Source: Cunninghamella blakesleeana
Lineage: Eukaryota > Mucoromycota > Mucoromycetes > Mucorales > Cunninghamellaceae
NCBI GenBank assembly: GCA_017871115.1
Contig: JAFCIZ010000002.1
Coordinates: 889,501 to 953,500 of the forward strand
Length of the DNA: 64,000 bases
Direction of reading: 5' to 3'
Within the stretch, counting starts at the first letter, position 1. The number at the start of each line of letters is the position of its first letter. This document shows positions 12,801-25,422 of this stretch, one piece after another. The position numbers and the translations under genes are program-made. The notes under the pieces are model-generated. The model ran no database searches. It worked only from the letters and a program-made list of their open reading frames with translations, and was not told where the DNA came from.

Positions 12801-15800
12801 TTAATTAACGGATATAAAAGGGTTTAATGTATCTATAACATTGCTTGTGTCTTTGGTGGTAGTTTCATGATTTTCTTTATTATCATTTTCTTTTGTTGTT
12901 GTATGATTAATCAAACTGGAAGGATCTTCGTTAATGTTTTTCTTTTTTAATTGTTTGACGCGCCAAGAACTGTCTCCACGTTTTAATCCAGATCTCATTT
13001 CGCGTAAAACTTGATCAAATCCATTATTGTTATCACCTGTATTATTCTCTTGAATAGAGTTAGGTGTGGAAGGTCTTCTTAAAGATGATACTGACATACC
13101 TAGACTACTATAGGAGGTAGATCTAGAATGACTTGTTAGGGTTGATGATGTGGATAAAGAAGGTGATGATATGACATCCATGGCTTTCTTTTCTCTTAAT
13201 TCTTGTTGTTGTCTTTGTCTTTTTAATGCTCGTTCACGTGCTTCATGGATTTCTACTTTAGCTTTCTATTAAATAAATAAATAAAAAAAAATGAATAAAA
13301 AATATGGATATAAAATACAATAAAAAAAATATTCGATAGAAAACTTACTTCAAAAGAAGATGTAAAAGAATCAATTATTGAAAAGAAATCTTCAGATTTA
13401 ATAAGAGTAGGATCTTCACCATAATAAAGGATCAAGTCTTTAAGTTGTTCTTCAATGTTTTTGGTCATTATTTTTACATTGTTAATCACAGGTTCAGCTT
13501 CCATTAAAAAGGCTTCCATAGAATCAGCAAATCGGTCAATTTGTATTAAGGATTGTCTTTTTTTACGTTGATGCATGGTTAATTCATTTCTAATTTGAGT
13601 GACGTTAGCATTTAAGGCATTTACGGACGCAAAGATTGCTTGAGGTAACACTATATGTCATTATTATTCAAAAAATAAAATAAGAAATGAAAAGGGATAT
13701 GAGTAAACTATGTTTCTAAAAAAAAAATATACGTGATAATCATGTATTTAATATATTTATTACATTTAGCAGCTGCTTCTAAATGAATTAAATCTTCTTT
13801 GAAATGAACTACATCTTGGCCAGATTTTGACAAAAAGTAAACTAAATAATGTAATAAAGTAGGTACATTGTGAACGCCATCACTTTCTGCTTTCGTATCT
13901 CTCATCTATAGATATGAATAAATAAATACAAAAAATAACATTAAAAAATAATTACATACACGCATTATTATATATTTACCTTTAATAAAGCGTCTAAATG
14001 GAATCCATAAGCGTTGCCACGTATAGTTTGACCATTTAAATGATTACCAATTGCTAATATGATTTTTAATACAGTCTTAAACCGTTGACTATGTCTTAAT
14101 TCATTAATAGCATATTGTAAAGTATCCAATTCCTAATAAATATAAATTAAATAAGTATAAATGTATAAAAAAGAGTAATCAACTATTATTATTATTATTT
14201 ATTTATTTATTTATTTTACAGGCAAGATTTCTTGTAATTCATAATGGAATTTTCTTCTAAATATCATACAACTGACACGATCAGCTAGTCTGGGTATATA
14301 CATTATCTAAGTTTTAAAAAAGTAAAAATAAATGAATAATAAATAACAATCATATTAATAATTATTCATGTTTTTTTTTAAATACTGTATATATATATAT
14401 ATAAATTAACACATACTGCTTTAAAATAACGTTCAGCATTGCCTAACCGATCAATATCGCCATCATATTCACTGATGATTTCAATTTCTTCTTTTGTAGG
14501 GATATATTGTCTTATAACCATCAAATTATCCATGGTTAAAGCTTGATCATCAATATTCCATATAGCATCACGGATTTCAGGATAGGATAATTTGATCCTT
14601 GCAAGCATAATGGCAATATTATTGGCTCGATTAAATTCTAATAAAGTAATCAAGTTTTGTTTTCCAATTTTAGGTAAACTGGTATTAAGTATGTTGTTGG
14701 TTGCTGCAGTTGTTGTAGCAGTTGCTGATGATGATGAGGATAAAGTGGTAGGATTTCCTTGACTCTTTTTAAAAAGTCGTTCCAGTTCTGTGGTATCTAA
14801 AGTAATGGAATAATTTTGTTCTTCTTTTTCTTGTTGTTCATTTTTATTATGATGGATAGAGAATGATGATTGTTGTTGTGTGTGATGATGATGATGATGA
14901 TCAACATTATCATTATCATTATGAGTGAATGAATTATTATTATTATGATTTAATATTGTTGTTGTTGTTGTTGTTGAAATATCATTTGATTTAGAATCCA
15001 TGGATACTGAAATTTCTTTCCATACAGTATTTTGAATACGATCTTGAGAAAGTTTTGACCAAAAGAATTGCTATATATAAATATTAATGATAAAAATTGA
15101 AATGAGTACATTATCATTTATAACTATATATATTTTTTTTAAATAAATTATAATAATATACTTATATTTTATTGATAATACCTTCATATGAATGTTAGTA
15201 TGTTGCTGTTGGCCAAATTGATTTTCATATTGAATGGAAGGATCATTACTTATAGATCTATTAAGCGAAGCCGATACCAAATCACCAGGATGGGTTGGAC
15301 TTGTTGGTGAAGTAATAGAGTTCTCATGTAAAGATTTCAATGTTGGGAAACTTAAATTCAACGCTAAAGGATGCAAATATTTGGACGACCTTGATGAACT
15401 TCTTTTTCTTCTTGTGTTTCTGTTTCCTAAATGAATATTAGCAGAATCGTTGGATTGAGACATAGGTGGCGGAGGTGGAGGAGGTGGAGGTGGCGGAGGA
15501 GGTGGCGGAGCAGTTGTAGGTAAAGAAGCATTATTATGAGATGATGAGGAAGAATTATTATCATTCATTGATGAAGAAGAGTCATTGTTATTATTCTTTT
15601 TTTGTTGATCATTTTGAAGAGTTAATAGTTTTGTTTCATTTTCTTGTTGTAAAGAAATGATTTTATTTTCTTTTTCCTTGACTTTCATTAAAAGATCATT
15701 TTTTTCACGACGAATTTTGGCAATGGCTTCTTCACTTGTTTGTAATGCATCTTTTAATTCTTCCACCATGTTTCTTAATCCTTCTACATCATCTAAATTG

Positions 15801-16364
15801 TCCATGTTATTTTTCTTATTTATTTTGCAAGTGTTGTCAAGTGTTGAAGTGGTAGATACTGTTGTAATGGAAGTAGTAGTAGTATTATTATTAGTACTAG
15901 TGGGAGTGATGGTAGAGGTGATGGATGAAAGATTATTTTCTTCATCTTTAGGATTTAAATGGTTGTGATTATATTCCGTTATCCAAGCATCAAGAGGTAA
16001 TTTGCCGACAATAGGTTGAATGGATTGTAAAAATTGTAAAAAAAGAAGTTGGAAATCATCTATAAATATATACATATCATAAATAAAATTAGAATTGGAG
16101 TTTTTTTTTTTTTTTTAAATAAACTAAGTTCACCATATGATTTTATTTCATCCATTCTTTTCTTTTTAAATAAATCATAATGATAATATATTTACCATTT
16201 GATTGAATAGATGTTAAAGTTGTAGCCAATGTTCTAACAATACTCCAAATATCCATGGCAAGTCTAAATATAAAAAAATATAAATATAAAATATAAATTA
16301 GAAATAAAAACTCCTTAATATCAATAAACGTTTTATTATAATTATTATAATTATTATTGTTATT

Positions 16365-16395
<31 letters not shown>

Positions 16396-19097
16396 GTTTA
16401 TTTATTTATCTATTTATTTATTCTTTTGCTTACCTTTTGTTTAATTTCATTTTATCTTGACCAAGTTTTATTAATTCCCATAAAGTATCCACTACTAGAT
16501 AATAAACTTCTGGGTTCTCTGCATCACTGAGAGATTTTAATGAAGATAAAATCATATCATCAGATTGACTATAATTTTTTTTTTTATAAAATGAAAAAAA
16601 AATAAAAAAAAAAAAAAAAAAAAAGGAAAGGAAAAAATAAAATATAAAGAAAGAGAGAAAGAAGAAAAGAAAAAAGTAAAAAAAAAAAAATAAGGATTGA
16701 AATAGAAATAATATGAAAAAAGCGTGTAATTTAGTAAATTAATTTGTTGGAATATTTTATAAAAGGAGTGATTTTTTTTCTTTTTAAATAGAACTTACTT
16801 CCAAACGCTTTGACGCTTCACATTTTCCTTTTTTTGAATTGAATCCAGATCAGTTTTCTTTTTGTCAATATAGAGGTTTATTTCTTTTGCCACTTTATCA
16901 GGATAATTATACGATTCAAGTGTCTAATAAGGACAATAATAAAAATAATGATAAAAAGGATAGTTGATTCAATAATAAATAAATATATAGTTTAAATAAA
17001 AATTATTGTTTCATTCCCATTTTTATAATACTTTTCCGATCAACATCATCAACAACTTCTCTTTCTCGCTCCCCCTTAAAAAAAAAACAACAACATTGTC
17101 CCACAAAACTCTTTTATTCATGCTTTTTTATTTCCTCTTCTTTTATTATTATATTTTGTTTTATTCATTTTTTTTTTTCTCTCTTTTTCTTTCTCCCCCC
17201 TTTTTTTTTTCTAATTTATTATTATAATGATTTTTTTTTTTTTTTTTACCTTTAAATAAGTATCAAAACCACGTCTCTCCAATTCCATTCTTAAAGAACA
17301 TCTTGTATCAATATTTTCAGATGTATTAACAATAGCATTAAAAAAAGAAATGGCTTTAGCTTTACATTCCCATACCAAGGAATCTTCCATTTTTTTTTCA
17401 TCATCTTGGTTATTATTATTTAATTGAAAAGCACATAAATATTGAATTATTCTTTCAAATCGATATTGTTCGCCACGAATTTCTGATAATACTTTTAAAA
17501 CCATATCATAAGAGGATGATGATAGAGAACACATAGATATCATGATTTCAAAAATATGTTGACAAAGATAAAACAATATATAAAATGTATCATGTTGTTG
17601 GGCCATTGTATTTGTTGCTGTAGATGGTGATGATGATGTATCATTTTTTCCATTATTACTATTGTTATTATTTTGTAATTTGATGGATTGAGTTGAAAAT
17701 GAAGGCAATAAATGAGATCCAATAGAAGAAAGTGATGGGGATTTTCCAAAAAATGAACTATTTTGTTGTTGTTGAGATGGTGAAGAAGAAGAAGTAGGAG
17801 GAAGAGGAGGTGGTGGTGGCTGTTTACCATATACAGTAAGAATGACGGTTAAAGTCATGAATAAAGTGAATAATAGTTGATGTAATAAACTTGGTCGCAT
17901 AACCACTTGTTGTAAGCCAACCTAAATAAATGAATAAATATATACCAATGCGTTTGATTAATTGAATATCATTTAGTAAAAGAGAGAAAGAAAAAAAGAA
18001 AAAAGAAAAGGAAAGATTATAAAGTAAGAGATAGAGAAAGTGAGTATTCAAGTATTATTATTATTATTATTAAAGTAATATACTCCTTTAATCATTTATA
18101 AAAATAAGAGAGTGTAGTTTATATATATATATATATATTATATAAAGTCTATTTTTTCTTCTCCTTGTTTCCTAATTTATTTCTCCTCCTTTTCTCCATG
18201 AATTATAAAAAAAGTAACTTACAATATCCTTTATAAGTAAACCAATACATTGAGTACATTCTAATAAACATTGATCTTCTACTTCTTGAATACGTTGATT
18301 TAATTTTTTTCTATTTAAAAAAAAAGAAAGAGAAAAAGAGAGAAGTGGGGATTAAAAAATTATCATGAGCATTAAAGTCGAGCGGGGTTTATTTATTTTA
18401 TTTTATCTTATTTTTACTTTTTCTTTTTAATATTGATACGGTCCAAAACATGTTCAAGAGCAGATAAACCATCATGTCTTCTAGATAAAAACTCATGGAT
18501 CCAAGCAGGATTGGATGTTTCTAAACAAGATTTTAAAGACTGTAAATGTTTTAAAAGACCATCCATGGATGTATTTCTTCAAAAATAAAGTAAAAAGTAT
18601 AAATGGTTTAGCATAAATAGAATTTTGGGCATACAAGTTATATTAGTACTAGTTACCTGCTACGTAACCTTTCAACATATATATAAGGGCTTTTAATTTC
18701 GATATTCATATCTTCATTACTATATAATAAAGCAAGGTGAGCACCTTCTTTTCTTGATAAACTTTGATGATGAATGGTTCCTTTTTCCAAACTCATTCTT
18801 GATTGTTGCTGTTGTTGGGTAGAAGGTAATAAGGAAGTAGAAGGTTGGGAAATAGGCAAAATAGTAGGGTTATCTAATAATAACCAAGCATCAGCAGCTG
18901 AATGATCATCATCAAGATGATTTGTTTGAGCTTTTGCATTAAATTCTAAAATCATGGATCCTACTCTTGAATTGATATGATTGGCTTGTTTTAAATTTCT
19001 TCGATTGAATTTATAATTGGCTGCTCTTTTACTATTGATGCTTGATGGGGGACTTGGTAAAGATGAATCATTGTTATTATGATTGCTATTATCACTA

Positions 19098-19136
<39 letters not shown>

Positions 19137-19998
19137 GAGGCATTAGATGAGGATGTTGAAGAAGAAAAAAAGTTTCTTGTTGAAACAGGTTTTAATAAAG
19201 ATTTTTGTTTTATTTGTTGATTATTATAATTAGTTGATTTTGTTTTATTACTATTATTATTGATAATAGGGATTAAACTATTATTATTATTATTATTAGA
19301 AGAAGGTGTAGTAGGTGTTAAAGGAGGTGATGTTGATTGATCATTGGTTGAATTTTTTTTATTTTGTTTTATATTTGTATTTTGTTCCAACAAATAAATT
19401 TGCTGTTCTGGTGATAGCTGACGTAAATGTTCACGATGATCTTCTTTCATATTCAATTCGTCCTATCAATTGATGTTTTAAAAATAAAAATATGAAATAG
19501 TGATAAAAAAAAAAAATTAAATACATGATTATAAAAAATATGTTTTTTTTTTTCAAAGTTATTTACAAGTAAAGATTCAAATTGATTCGATAATTCTGTA
19601 TCATTTAATTGAACACTTGAAGTAGAAATAGAATGAGTCATTGTAGGTGTAGAAATAGAACTAAGTTGTTGTTTTTGTTGATCAGTAGAAGAAGAAGATT
19701 GGCGATTTAACCAAGTAGGTAAGAGATTTTTTTTAGCAAATCTTGTAGTAGAAGGGCTTGAGCGTAACATGTTTGTAGAGGAACGGCGAGTAATACTACT
19801 ATTTGATAATAGTGGATTGTTATCATTACTGTTATTATTATAATTATTAGTTAATAATGATTTTGATGTTTTTAAATGAGTGACTATAGGTAAAGAAGGT
19901 TTCCTCTGTTTGTTAAGAGTTGATAAATCATTTGCCAGTAACATGGAAGAAGATTGTGATCGTCGCACTTTTTGATTTGTTCTTTTTGATTCTGACAT
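12801..19998 (-). CDS. diaphanous-related formin (Bni1/SepA type)
   Basis: About 14 exons encode a full diaphanous formin. The N-terminus is Ser/Asn-rich. The Rho-GTPase-binding segment spans the first junction (ending exon 1 at 19567 and starting exon 2 at 19462) and reads LLDELNMKEDHREHLRQLS. The armadillo FH3 region covers roughly 18657-16200. A coiled coil (about 15610-15790) precedes an FH1 run of about 18 prolines (about 15466-15519). FH2 starts near 15070 with FFWSKLSQDRIQNTVWKEI and includes GNHLNGQTIRGNAYGFHLD (about 14000-14060). The C-terminal DAD motif FDQVLREMRSG with a basic stretch ends the protein near 12960. Such formins nucleate and elongate actin cables for polarised growth and septation, and are released from GBD-DAD autoinhibition by Rho. 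A long Asn/His/Thr-rich insert lies inside the start of FH2 (about 14790-15000). The small exon boundaries are estimates. Confidence 0.93.
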
Positions 19999-21586
19999 GC
20001 TGACTTTTCATATATTATATTATGGTTGTATTCTATTTTACTATTTATTTCAGTTGTTCATAAAAAATTATTAAGGGAATGGAAAGAGTTTTAAATGAGT
20101 GACAAGTTGCTTTTATATTATGATACAAATGAATAATAAAAAAAAAGAAAGAGAGTGAGATAAAGAGAAAACAATAAAAAAAAAAGAGTAAAAAAGAGAG
20201 AGAGAGAGAGAAAAGAAAAAGAAAAATCAATATATTTTTTTTTAGAAAGGAGAAAAAATAAAAAATAGGACTACCTTCCAAGCATATAAAAAGAATACAT
20301 GATCATGATTAGTTAACTTTATATTATTATTGTTATTGTTTTACTTTTTATTTTATTTTACTCAAGTTCTCCTTATTTAGACACATCAAAAAAAAAAAAG
20401 TATAAATATTCAAACTCCACTTGTCTCCTTATCGAAAGCCGTATAAAAACCGCGTGTAAAAACAAATCATTTTGGTTAAGCGTTTGGAAGGAGAGTGACT
20501 GAGTGGGTGGGTATATAAAAATCAATTAAATAGCGTGTTTGTATGTGTTTATGTGTGTGTGAATAGGTTTTTTTTATAATAAAAACTAATCCCTTTCCTT
20601 ATTCTACTTTTCTCTCCTCTTTCCCCTGAATTCCCCCCCCCCCCCTTGAAGGATTCGATTATATAAATAGAAGAGGTAAATGGGTGAAACAAAATAGGTT
20701 ATTTAGATTCTAAAATCACCATATTATTCAGTAAAAACTAACTTTTGTATTCTTAATATGGTAATTCATTTTAATAATAATAATAAAAAGGGTTCATATG
20801 ATAATTACCTTTTTAAAGGAAGCTATCCACTTCCAAGTCTTTTTGTATATATATCTATTGTCCACATTAATGTATCTTTTTATTCTCGAGATTTTTTTTT
20901 TTTTTTTTTTTTTTACATTCAAGAATTTTTCCTTATATCGAGGATTAGTATATAAAATTTTCGATTATAAAATTAATAGTATCAAAGTATAAAATTAAAC
21001 AGTTGGTATTCTTGTTCAACGTTTAGTGAATATAGCATATTGTGAGGTTATTGAGTTTTATACTTTTACATAAAATAAAACAAAATAAAGGTGCGAATAC
21101 GTAGATGCTTTTTTTTTAAAAATTTTTAATGATAATAAAAAAGGAACGCGCATGTATTTTTTTTTGTTTTGTTTAACAATTAAATATGTCACATAACTTT
21201 TTTAATATATAATAACCAAAATAAGCTTTTTCATTTTATATTAAAATATAAAAACATTTCCCAACGAATAAAAGATCATCTTTTTGATTTATGCAGAAAA
21301 AAGTGCTGAGTTTCAATGGACTCAGCTTTAAAAGACACTGAAAAGGGAAGATCATAAAACTATTTTTATTTTATTAGCTTTTTTATATGTGAGAATTCCC
21401 TTTTTCAAAAAGGGTGAAACCTTTATTTATATATAATATAAATAATAATAAAATTGTACTATCATAAAGAATTTGGGAAAAAAAGGTTATTTTTTTTAAA
21501 GTAAATAAAAGTAAAGAAAAGGCTACTATACGTATTTGTAGCATTATATGTATTATTTTTTTAAAAAAATAAAGAGAAAATAAGAG
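19999..21586. other. intergenic, formin promoter side
   Basis: No gene is supported. It contains purine runs (20130-20225), a 13-C homopolymer (20633-20645), a T-run near 20891-20914, and a perfect 7-base inverted repeat GCTGAGT/ACTCAGC at 21305-21326. The inverted repeat is too short to call a terminator. Confidence 0.5.
20633..20645. repeat. C13 homopolymer
   Basis: Thirteen consecutive C residues occur in an otherwise very AT-rich gap. Homopolymers elsewhere in the window are A or T, so this one stands out in composition. Confidence 0.9.
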
Positions 21587-21925
21587 TTAACACCTAGAAG
21601 CGCCTCCATTCCTACAAAAATAACTACGATAAGCAGGAAGCCTACTCATATCTCTGTAACCATCGGTATCAATGCACTGGCCAGCTCCATCACAGTTAGC
21701 TCCAGTATAAAAAGTGCAAGTATCAAGCCATGCTTTAGCAGAGTTCAAACTGGTCACATAAGGTGCAGGCATACTATAACAACATCCAGTATGGGTTTCA
21801 ATCACCTCACAATTGTTAAAGTAAGAATTTCGACATAAAGTTAATTGAAAATAGCCATCGGGAGAACAAGCTTTCACGTAGAAACTGGTCATACAATAAA
21901 GCAAAGCAAGATAAATCAAGTTCAT
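21587..21925 (-). CDS. small cysteine-rich secreted protein
   Basis: The protein is 112 aa with a signal peptide of about 19 residues ending near VKA-C. The mature chain has ten cysteines (positions 20, 31, 39, 48, 49, 70, 78, 84, 104, 112), consistent with five disulfides. The segment FYTGANCDGAGQCI followed by MSRLPAYRSYFC resembles the tyrosine-corner and Greek-key style of beta/gamma-crystallin-like secreted proteins known from zygomycetes. That resemblance is weak and inferred from pattern only. The coding part is intronless, but a GT-AG intron (21929-22020) fits just 3 bases upstream of the ATG, so the 5' UTR is probably spliced. The role is unknown; a wall-associated or effector-like extracellular protein is possible. 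Confidence 0.75.
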   Translation of the reverse strand: MNLIYLALLYCMTSFYVKACSPDGYFQLTLCRNSYFNNCEVIETHTGCCYSMPAPYVTSLNSAKAWLDTCTFYTGANCDGAGQCIDTDGYRDMSRLPAYRSYFCRNGGASRC

Positions 21926-21928
21926 TTT

Positions 21929-22020
21929 CTATAAAAAACGAATAAAATATGTAATGAAAAGAATAAAAAAGTAAACAAATATATCTTTATATTCTTTTAA
22001 AATATAATATTTTAACTTAC
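21929..22020 (-). other. probable 5' UTR intron
   Basis: Reading the minus strand, GTAAGT (donor, at 22020) and TTTTATAG (acceptor, at 21929) bracket 92 bases. The acceptor lies immediately before the ATG context of the cysteine-rich secreted protein. It matches the intron style seen in neighbouring genes. Confidence 0.5.
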
Positions 22021-22227
22021 GAAGTATTTTATCAAAGAAAAAAGTTAAAGAAGTAGAATAAAAAGAAGTAGAATAAAAAAGGTCGGTTTTTATAAAAAAA
22101 TCTGTAGACGGAATTTCAATTTAAAATTTTACTTAAAATTTTTTAAAAAATGAGTGATCACAATATTTATTCTCTCTTTGCATCTTTTCTTTATTTTATT
22201 TTATTTTATTTCATTTTATATTATATA

Positions 22228-23870
22228 ATGAGTTTCACAGCTGAATTAACCCCTAGTGCTATAAAAGGTACTTTTTTTATTTATAGATTTATATTTTATG
22301 TATTGTAAAAGTGGAAAAAGATAATATATATATATATATATATATTTATACATACATACATACATACACATATATTTATATATATCATTGTTTATTGTTA
22401 TTATTATCGTTGTTTTAGTTTTTGGATATGCTTTAGATGCCCTAGTTAAATTTAGCGATGAGTTACATTTTGAAGCAAGAAAAGATCAAGTAAAAAGAGT
22501 GTAAAAAGAGAAAGAAAGAAAGAAAGATAAAAAAAAACTATAGAATAGGAGCAAGGCAATTTATTGATCTATCCATCTATTTATTATTATTTTTTATATT
22601 TATAGTTAATCATATGGAGTGTTAACATGTCCATGACAGCACAAGCTATTATTCGATTATCCCCTAAACTGTTCACCAAATACAAAATAAAACAACCAAA
22701 AAATAATAATAATACAGCACCTTCTAATCCAACTACGGTTTCGTGTCGCGTTTTAGTAAAGGTGTGTTATATAAATAAACAATATTGTTATTGTTGTTCA
22801 CCAAGCTTTTGTATCTTACTCTCTTTTTTTTTATTTTAGGCTCTACGTAAAATATTTCGTCATAATCAAAATATTACGGGTCATATAGAATATTGTGAAA
22901 TAAAGTTGAATGAAAATAGTAGTAATAATCGATCAGCTGTCGTTAGGGATCGTCTCTATTTAAAGTTTGTTTGTACTAGTGGTAAGCATTAAAAAAAAAA
23001 GATATATAATCAAAATCAAAATAAAATAGTAATACACATATATGAATTATATTTACAGGTATGACAAAAACACATTCATTATGGTATGCAGACTCTGAAA
23101 AAATTCAAACGTTATACAATAAAAATGGACCACATTCCTTTTCGGTCGATCCAGTACTTATCAGTGACTATATTAATTTAATGGACCCAAGAATTCAAGA
23201 TATTACTTTTGTTTTTTTATCGAACCAAATTATTATGAAAACTTTTTGGGAAAGATCGTTAACAAAAACAGGTACAAATAAATATAAGATAATTATGTAT
23301 GTAGTTGGATATTTATATATGTCTGTCAATTTGTTTGTTTAGGTGGTAAACCAATGCAAAGTGAATTTAAATTGAACCCAAGTGATTTTATAGCATATAG
23401 TGTTGATGATGGAGTGACAATAACAATAGGTATTAAGGAACTTCGGGTAAAATATATAAGTATATAAATATATATAAATAAATGTATGAATTAAAATAAT
23501 AGAATGGCGTTCTTACGTAATCGTGTTTTTTGTTTATTTTCTATGATTATGATTATAGACAACACTTAATTATGGGATAGATTCAAGCTGTGTGTTGGTA
23601 GCATCATTTGAAGGACCAGGAAAGCCTATAGTATTTACTTTACAGCAAAGTGGTACAATGTTAGCGGATTTTGCAATCATGGCACATGTGGAAACTGATA
23701 GTATTGCTCATTCAACTGGATTAAGTGAGAGTAATATATCAATCAATACTGATGGAAATTTTAGTAAGCTTTTTATTTTTATTTTTATTGTTTTATATTT
23801 TCGATTGTATTTGACTAATGATATTTCTTCTTTTTTTCTATTTTATATTTATACAGCATCTAATAATTAG
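22228..23870 (+). CDS. Rad9 subunit of the 9-1-1 checkpoint clamp
   Basis: Eight exons (22228-22267, 22419-22489, 22606-22761, 22840-22981, 23059-23271, 23343-23446, 23559-23763, 23857-23870) join in phase to 314 aa. The fold is the two-lobed PCNA-like clamp of Rad9, marked by the N-terminal MSFTAELTPSAIKVFGYALD, by SLWYADSE, and by the second-lobe LNYGIDSSCVLVASFEGPGKP. Rad9 forms the 9-1-1 ring with Rad1 and Hus1 and is loaded at damaged DNA by Rad17-RFC to activate ATR/Mec1 signalling. The predicted protein ends only a few residues after the last clamp strands (GNFTSNN), so the long phosphorylated C-terminal tail present in human and S. pombe Rad9 is absent in this model. Asn-rich inserts lie near residues 75-95. 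Confidence 0.88.
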
Positions 23871-24332
23871 GCATTTGGTGTTTACTTACTAATAAAATGT
23901 ATATATATCAATCATATCTTCTAGATCAAAAAAAAAAATAGTGAATCATAGCCTATTAAAAATATTTTTTAGGTTTAAAAAAAAAAAGAAAAGGGAAATG
24001 AAAATAAGAATAGAATAATAATAACAACAAAGAATAACGGATACATAACAACAATGGCAACAATGGGGAAATATATTTGTTTATATTAATGGGCGTTTAT
24101 TATTTTCCCATCATATATTATAACGCACTAAAGCATAAAAATGGTATAAAAGTAATCAACTTACACTCTCACTCGGCTCACACAACCGGAATTTAAAAAG
24201 GAACTTTTTTTTTTTATTATCTATAAAAGATCAATTTTTTTTTTCCAGTCTCTCCTTTTCTTTCTTTTAAAATAAATAAATAATTTATTTATCCAATTTT
24301 CTATTTTTTTCTATTTTTTTTTTCAAAAAAAA
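23871..24332. other. intergenic, promoter of the CBM48 gene
   Basis: It contains A-rich tracts and a TATA-like ATGGTATAAAAG near 24140-24152. A pyrimidine-rich run (24210-24330) ends just before the ATG. No gene is seen. Confidence 0.45.
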
Positions 24333-25019
24333 ATGACTGGAATAACAGCAAAAAATAAAAAAACAAATCATGGTATATTTTCATGGTTCAAACTATTTCA
24401 TAAAAAGAAAAAAGTAGTGCATATGCAAGAAAAAGCACGGCCCATTTCTAATCCAACAATTCACTTGATTACGGAAAAACAACAAACCAATGGTATCACA
24501 AGATCTTCTTCTACTGGTATTATTAGTCAAATCAGCAGTAGCAATGATACTGCTACTATTTATCATGAACAGGATAACAATAATGAGGATTCTAAAGTAA
24601 TATCAAAGGAAATTAATCCTCCCCCTCCTACTACTTTACCATCATCACCATCACCACTTACAATAGATAATCATGATCATGATCATCAACAGCTTAATAT
24701 AAATAATAATAATGGCAATAATAATAGCAGTGATAATAATAATAACAATAATAATAATATTGAAAATGAAAATGAAAATGAAAAGGAAAAGGAAAAAGAA
24801 AGTCAACCTTTACTTGAAAATAATACATCTGAAACCAAGACTAAGACAACCGATGGCATCAAGGTAAAAATAATAATAATATGAATATAGTAGAATAATT
24901 TGAAGAAAACTGAATTAAAAATATAATTTATAATAGATTTATTGGAAATATGGTGGAAATCAAGTTTATTTAACCGGCAGTTTTGATCAATGGAAAAGTA
25001 AGTTTATCACAACCATTCT

Positions 25020-25054
<35 letters not shown>

Positions 25055-25347
25055 CTAATCATCATAATTTTAAAATTATTTTAGAAACCATCCAAATGGT
25101 GAAACAAGAAAATGGCGAATTTCTTGGTATTATACCTTCATCATCACCTGAAAAACCTATATATTATAAATTTATTGTAGATGATGTTTGGAGGAATGAC
25201 GATGATCAACCAACTGAAAAGGATTCTGGTAAATATAAATAAATAATTCACACATACATAAATGAAAAAAGCTTATTTGATTTATTAATATTTTTAATTT
25301 TTTTCTATTTATTAGATGGGAATATTAACAATGTTATTTATACTTAA
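24333..25347 (+). CDS. CBM48 / AMPK-beta glycogen-binding domain protein
   Basis: Four exons (24333-24864, about 24937-24997, about 25084-25229, about 25317-25347) give about 255 aa. The first about 180 residues are basic (KNKKTNHGIFSWFKLFHKKK) and then low complexity, rich in Asn, Ser and Glu. The C-terminal about 75 residues form a CBM48 early set domain: the YWKYGGNQVYLTGSFDQWKK strand pair, then FLGIIP and YYKFIVDDVWRNDDDQPTEKD, described here by its key FIVDD and W residues. This is the glycogen-binding module of AMPK beta subunits and of fungal Mdg1/Crp1 proteins. The AMPK beta C-terminal ASC domain is missing, so a Mdg1/Crp1-like or AMPK-beta-derived adaptor is more likely than a true kinase subunit. 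The stop at 25345-25347 follows NVIYT directly. Confidence 0.82.
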
Positions 25348-25390
25348 ATTTTTCCCTTTTTTTTTTTAATCTTACAATATATATATATAT

Positions 25391-25422
<32 letters not shown>

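Noticed and set aside
20758..20992. Two overlapping plus-strand open frames
   Set aside because: They consist of poly-Phe and Asn runs from T-rich and AAT-rich DNA; no domain or signal.
21305..21326. Hairpin GCTGAGT/ACTCAGC as a terminator
   Set aside because: Only seven pairs, no T-run, and no gene ends nearby.
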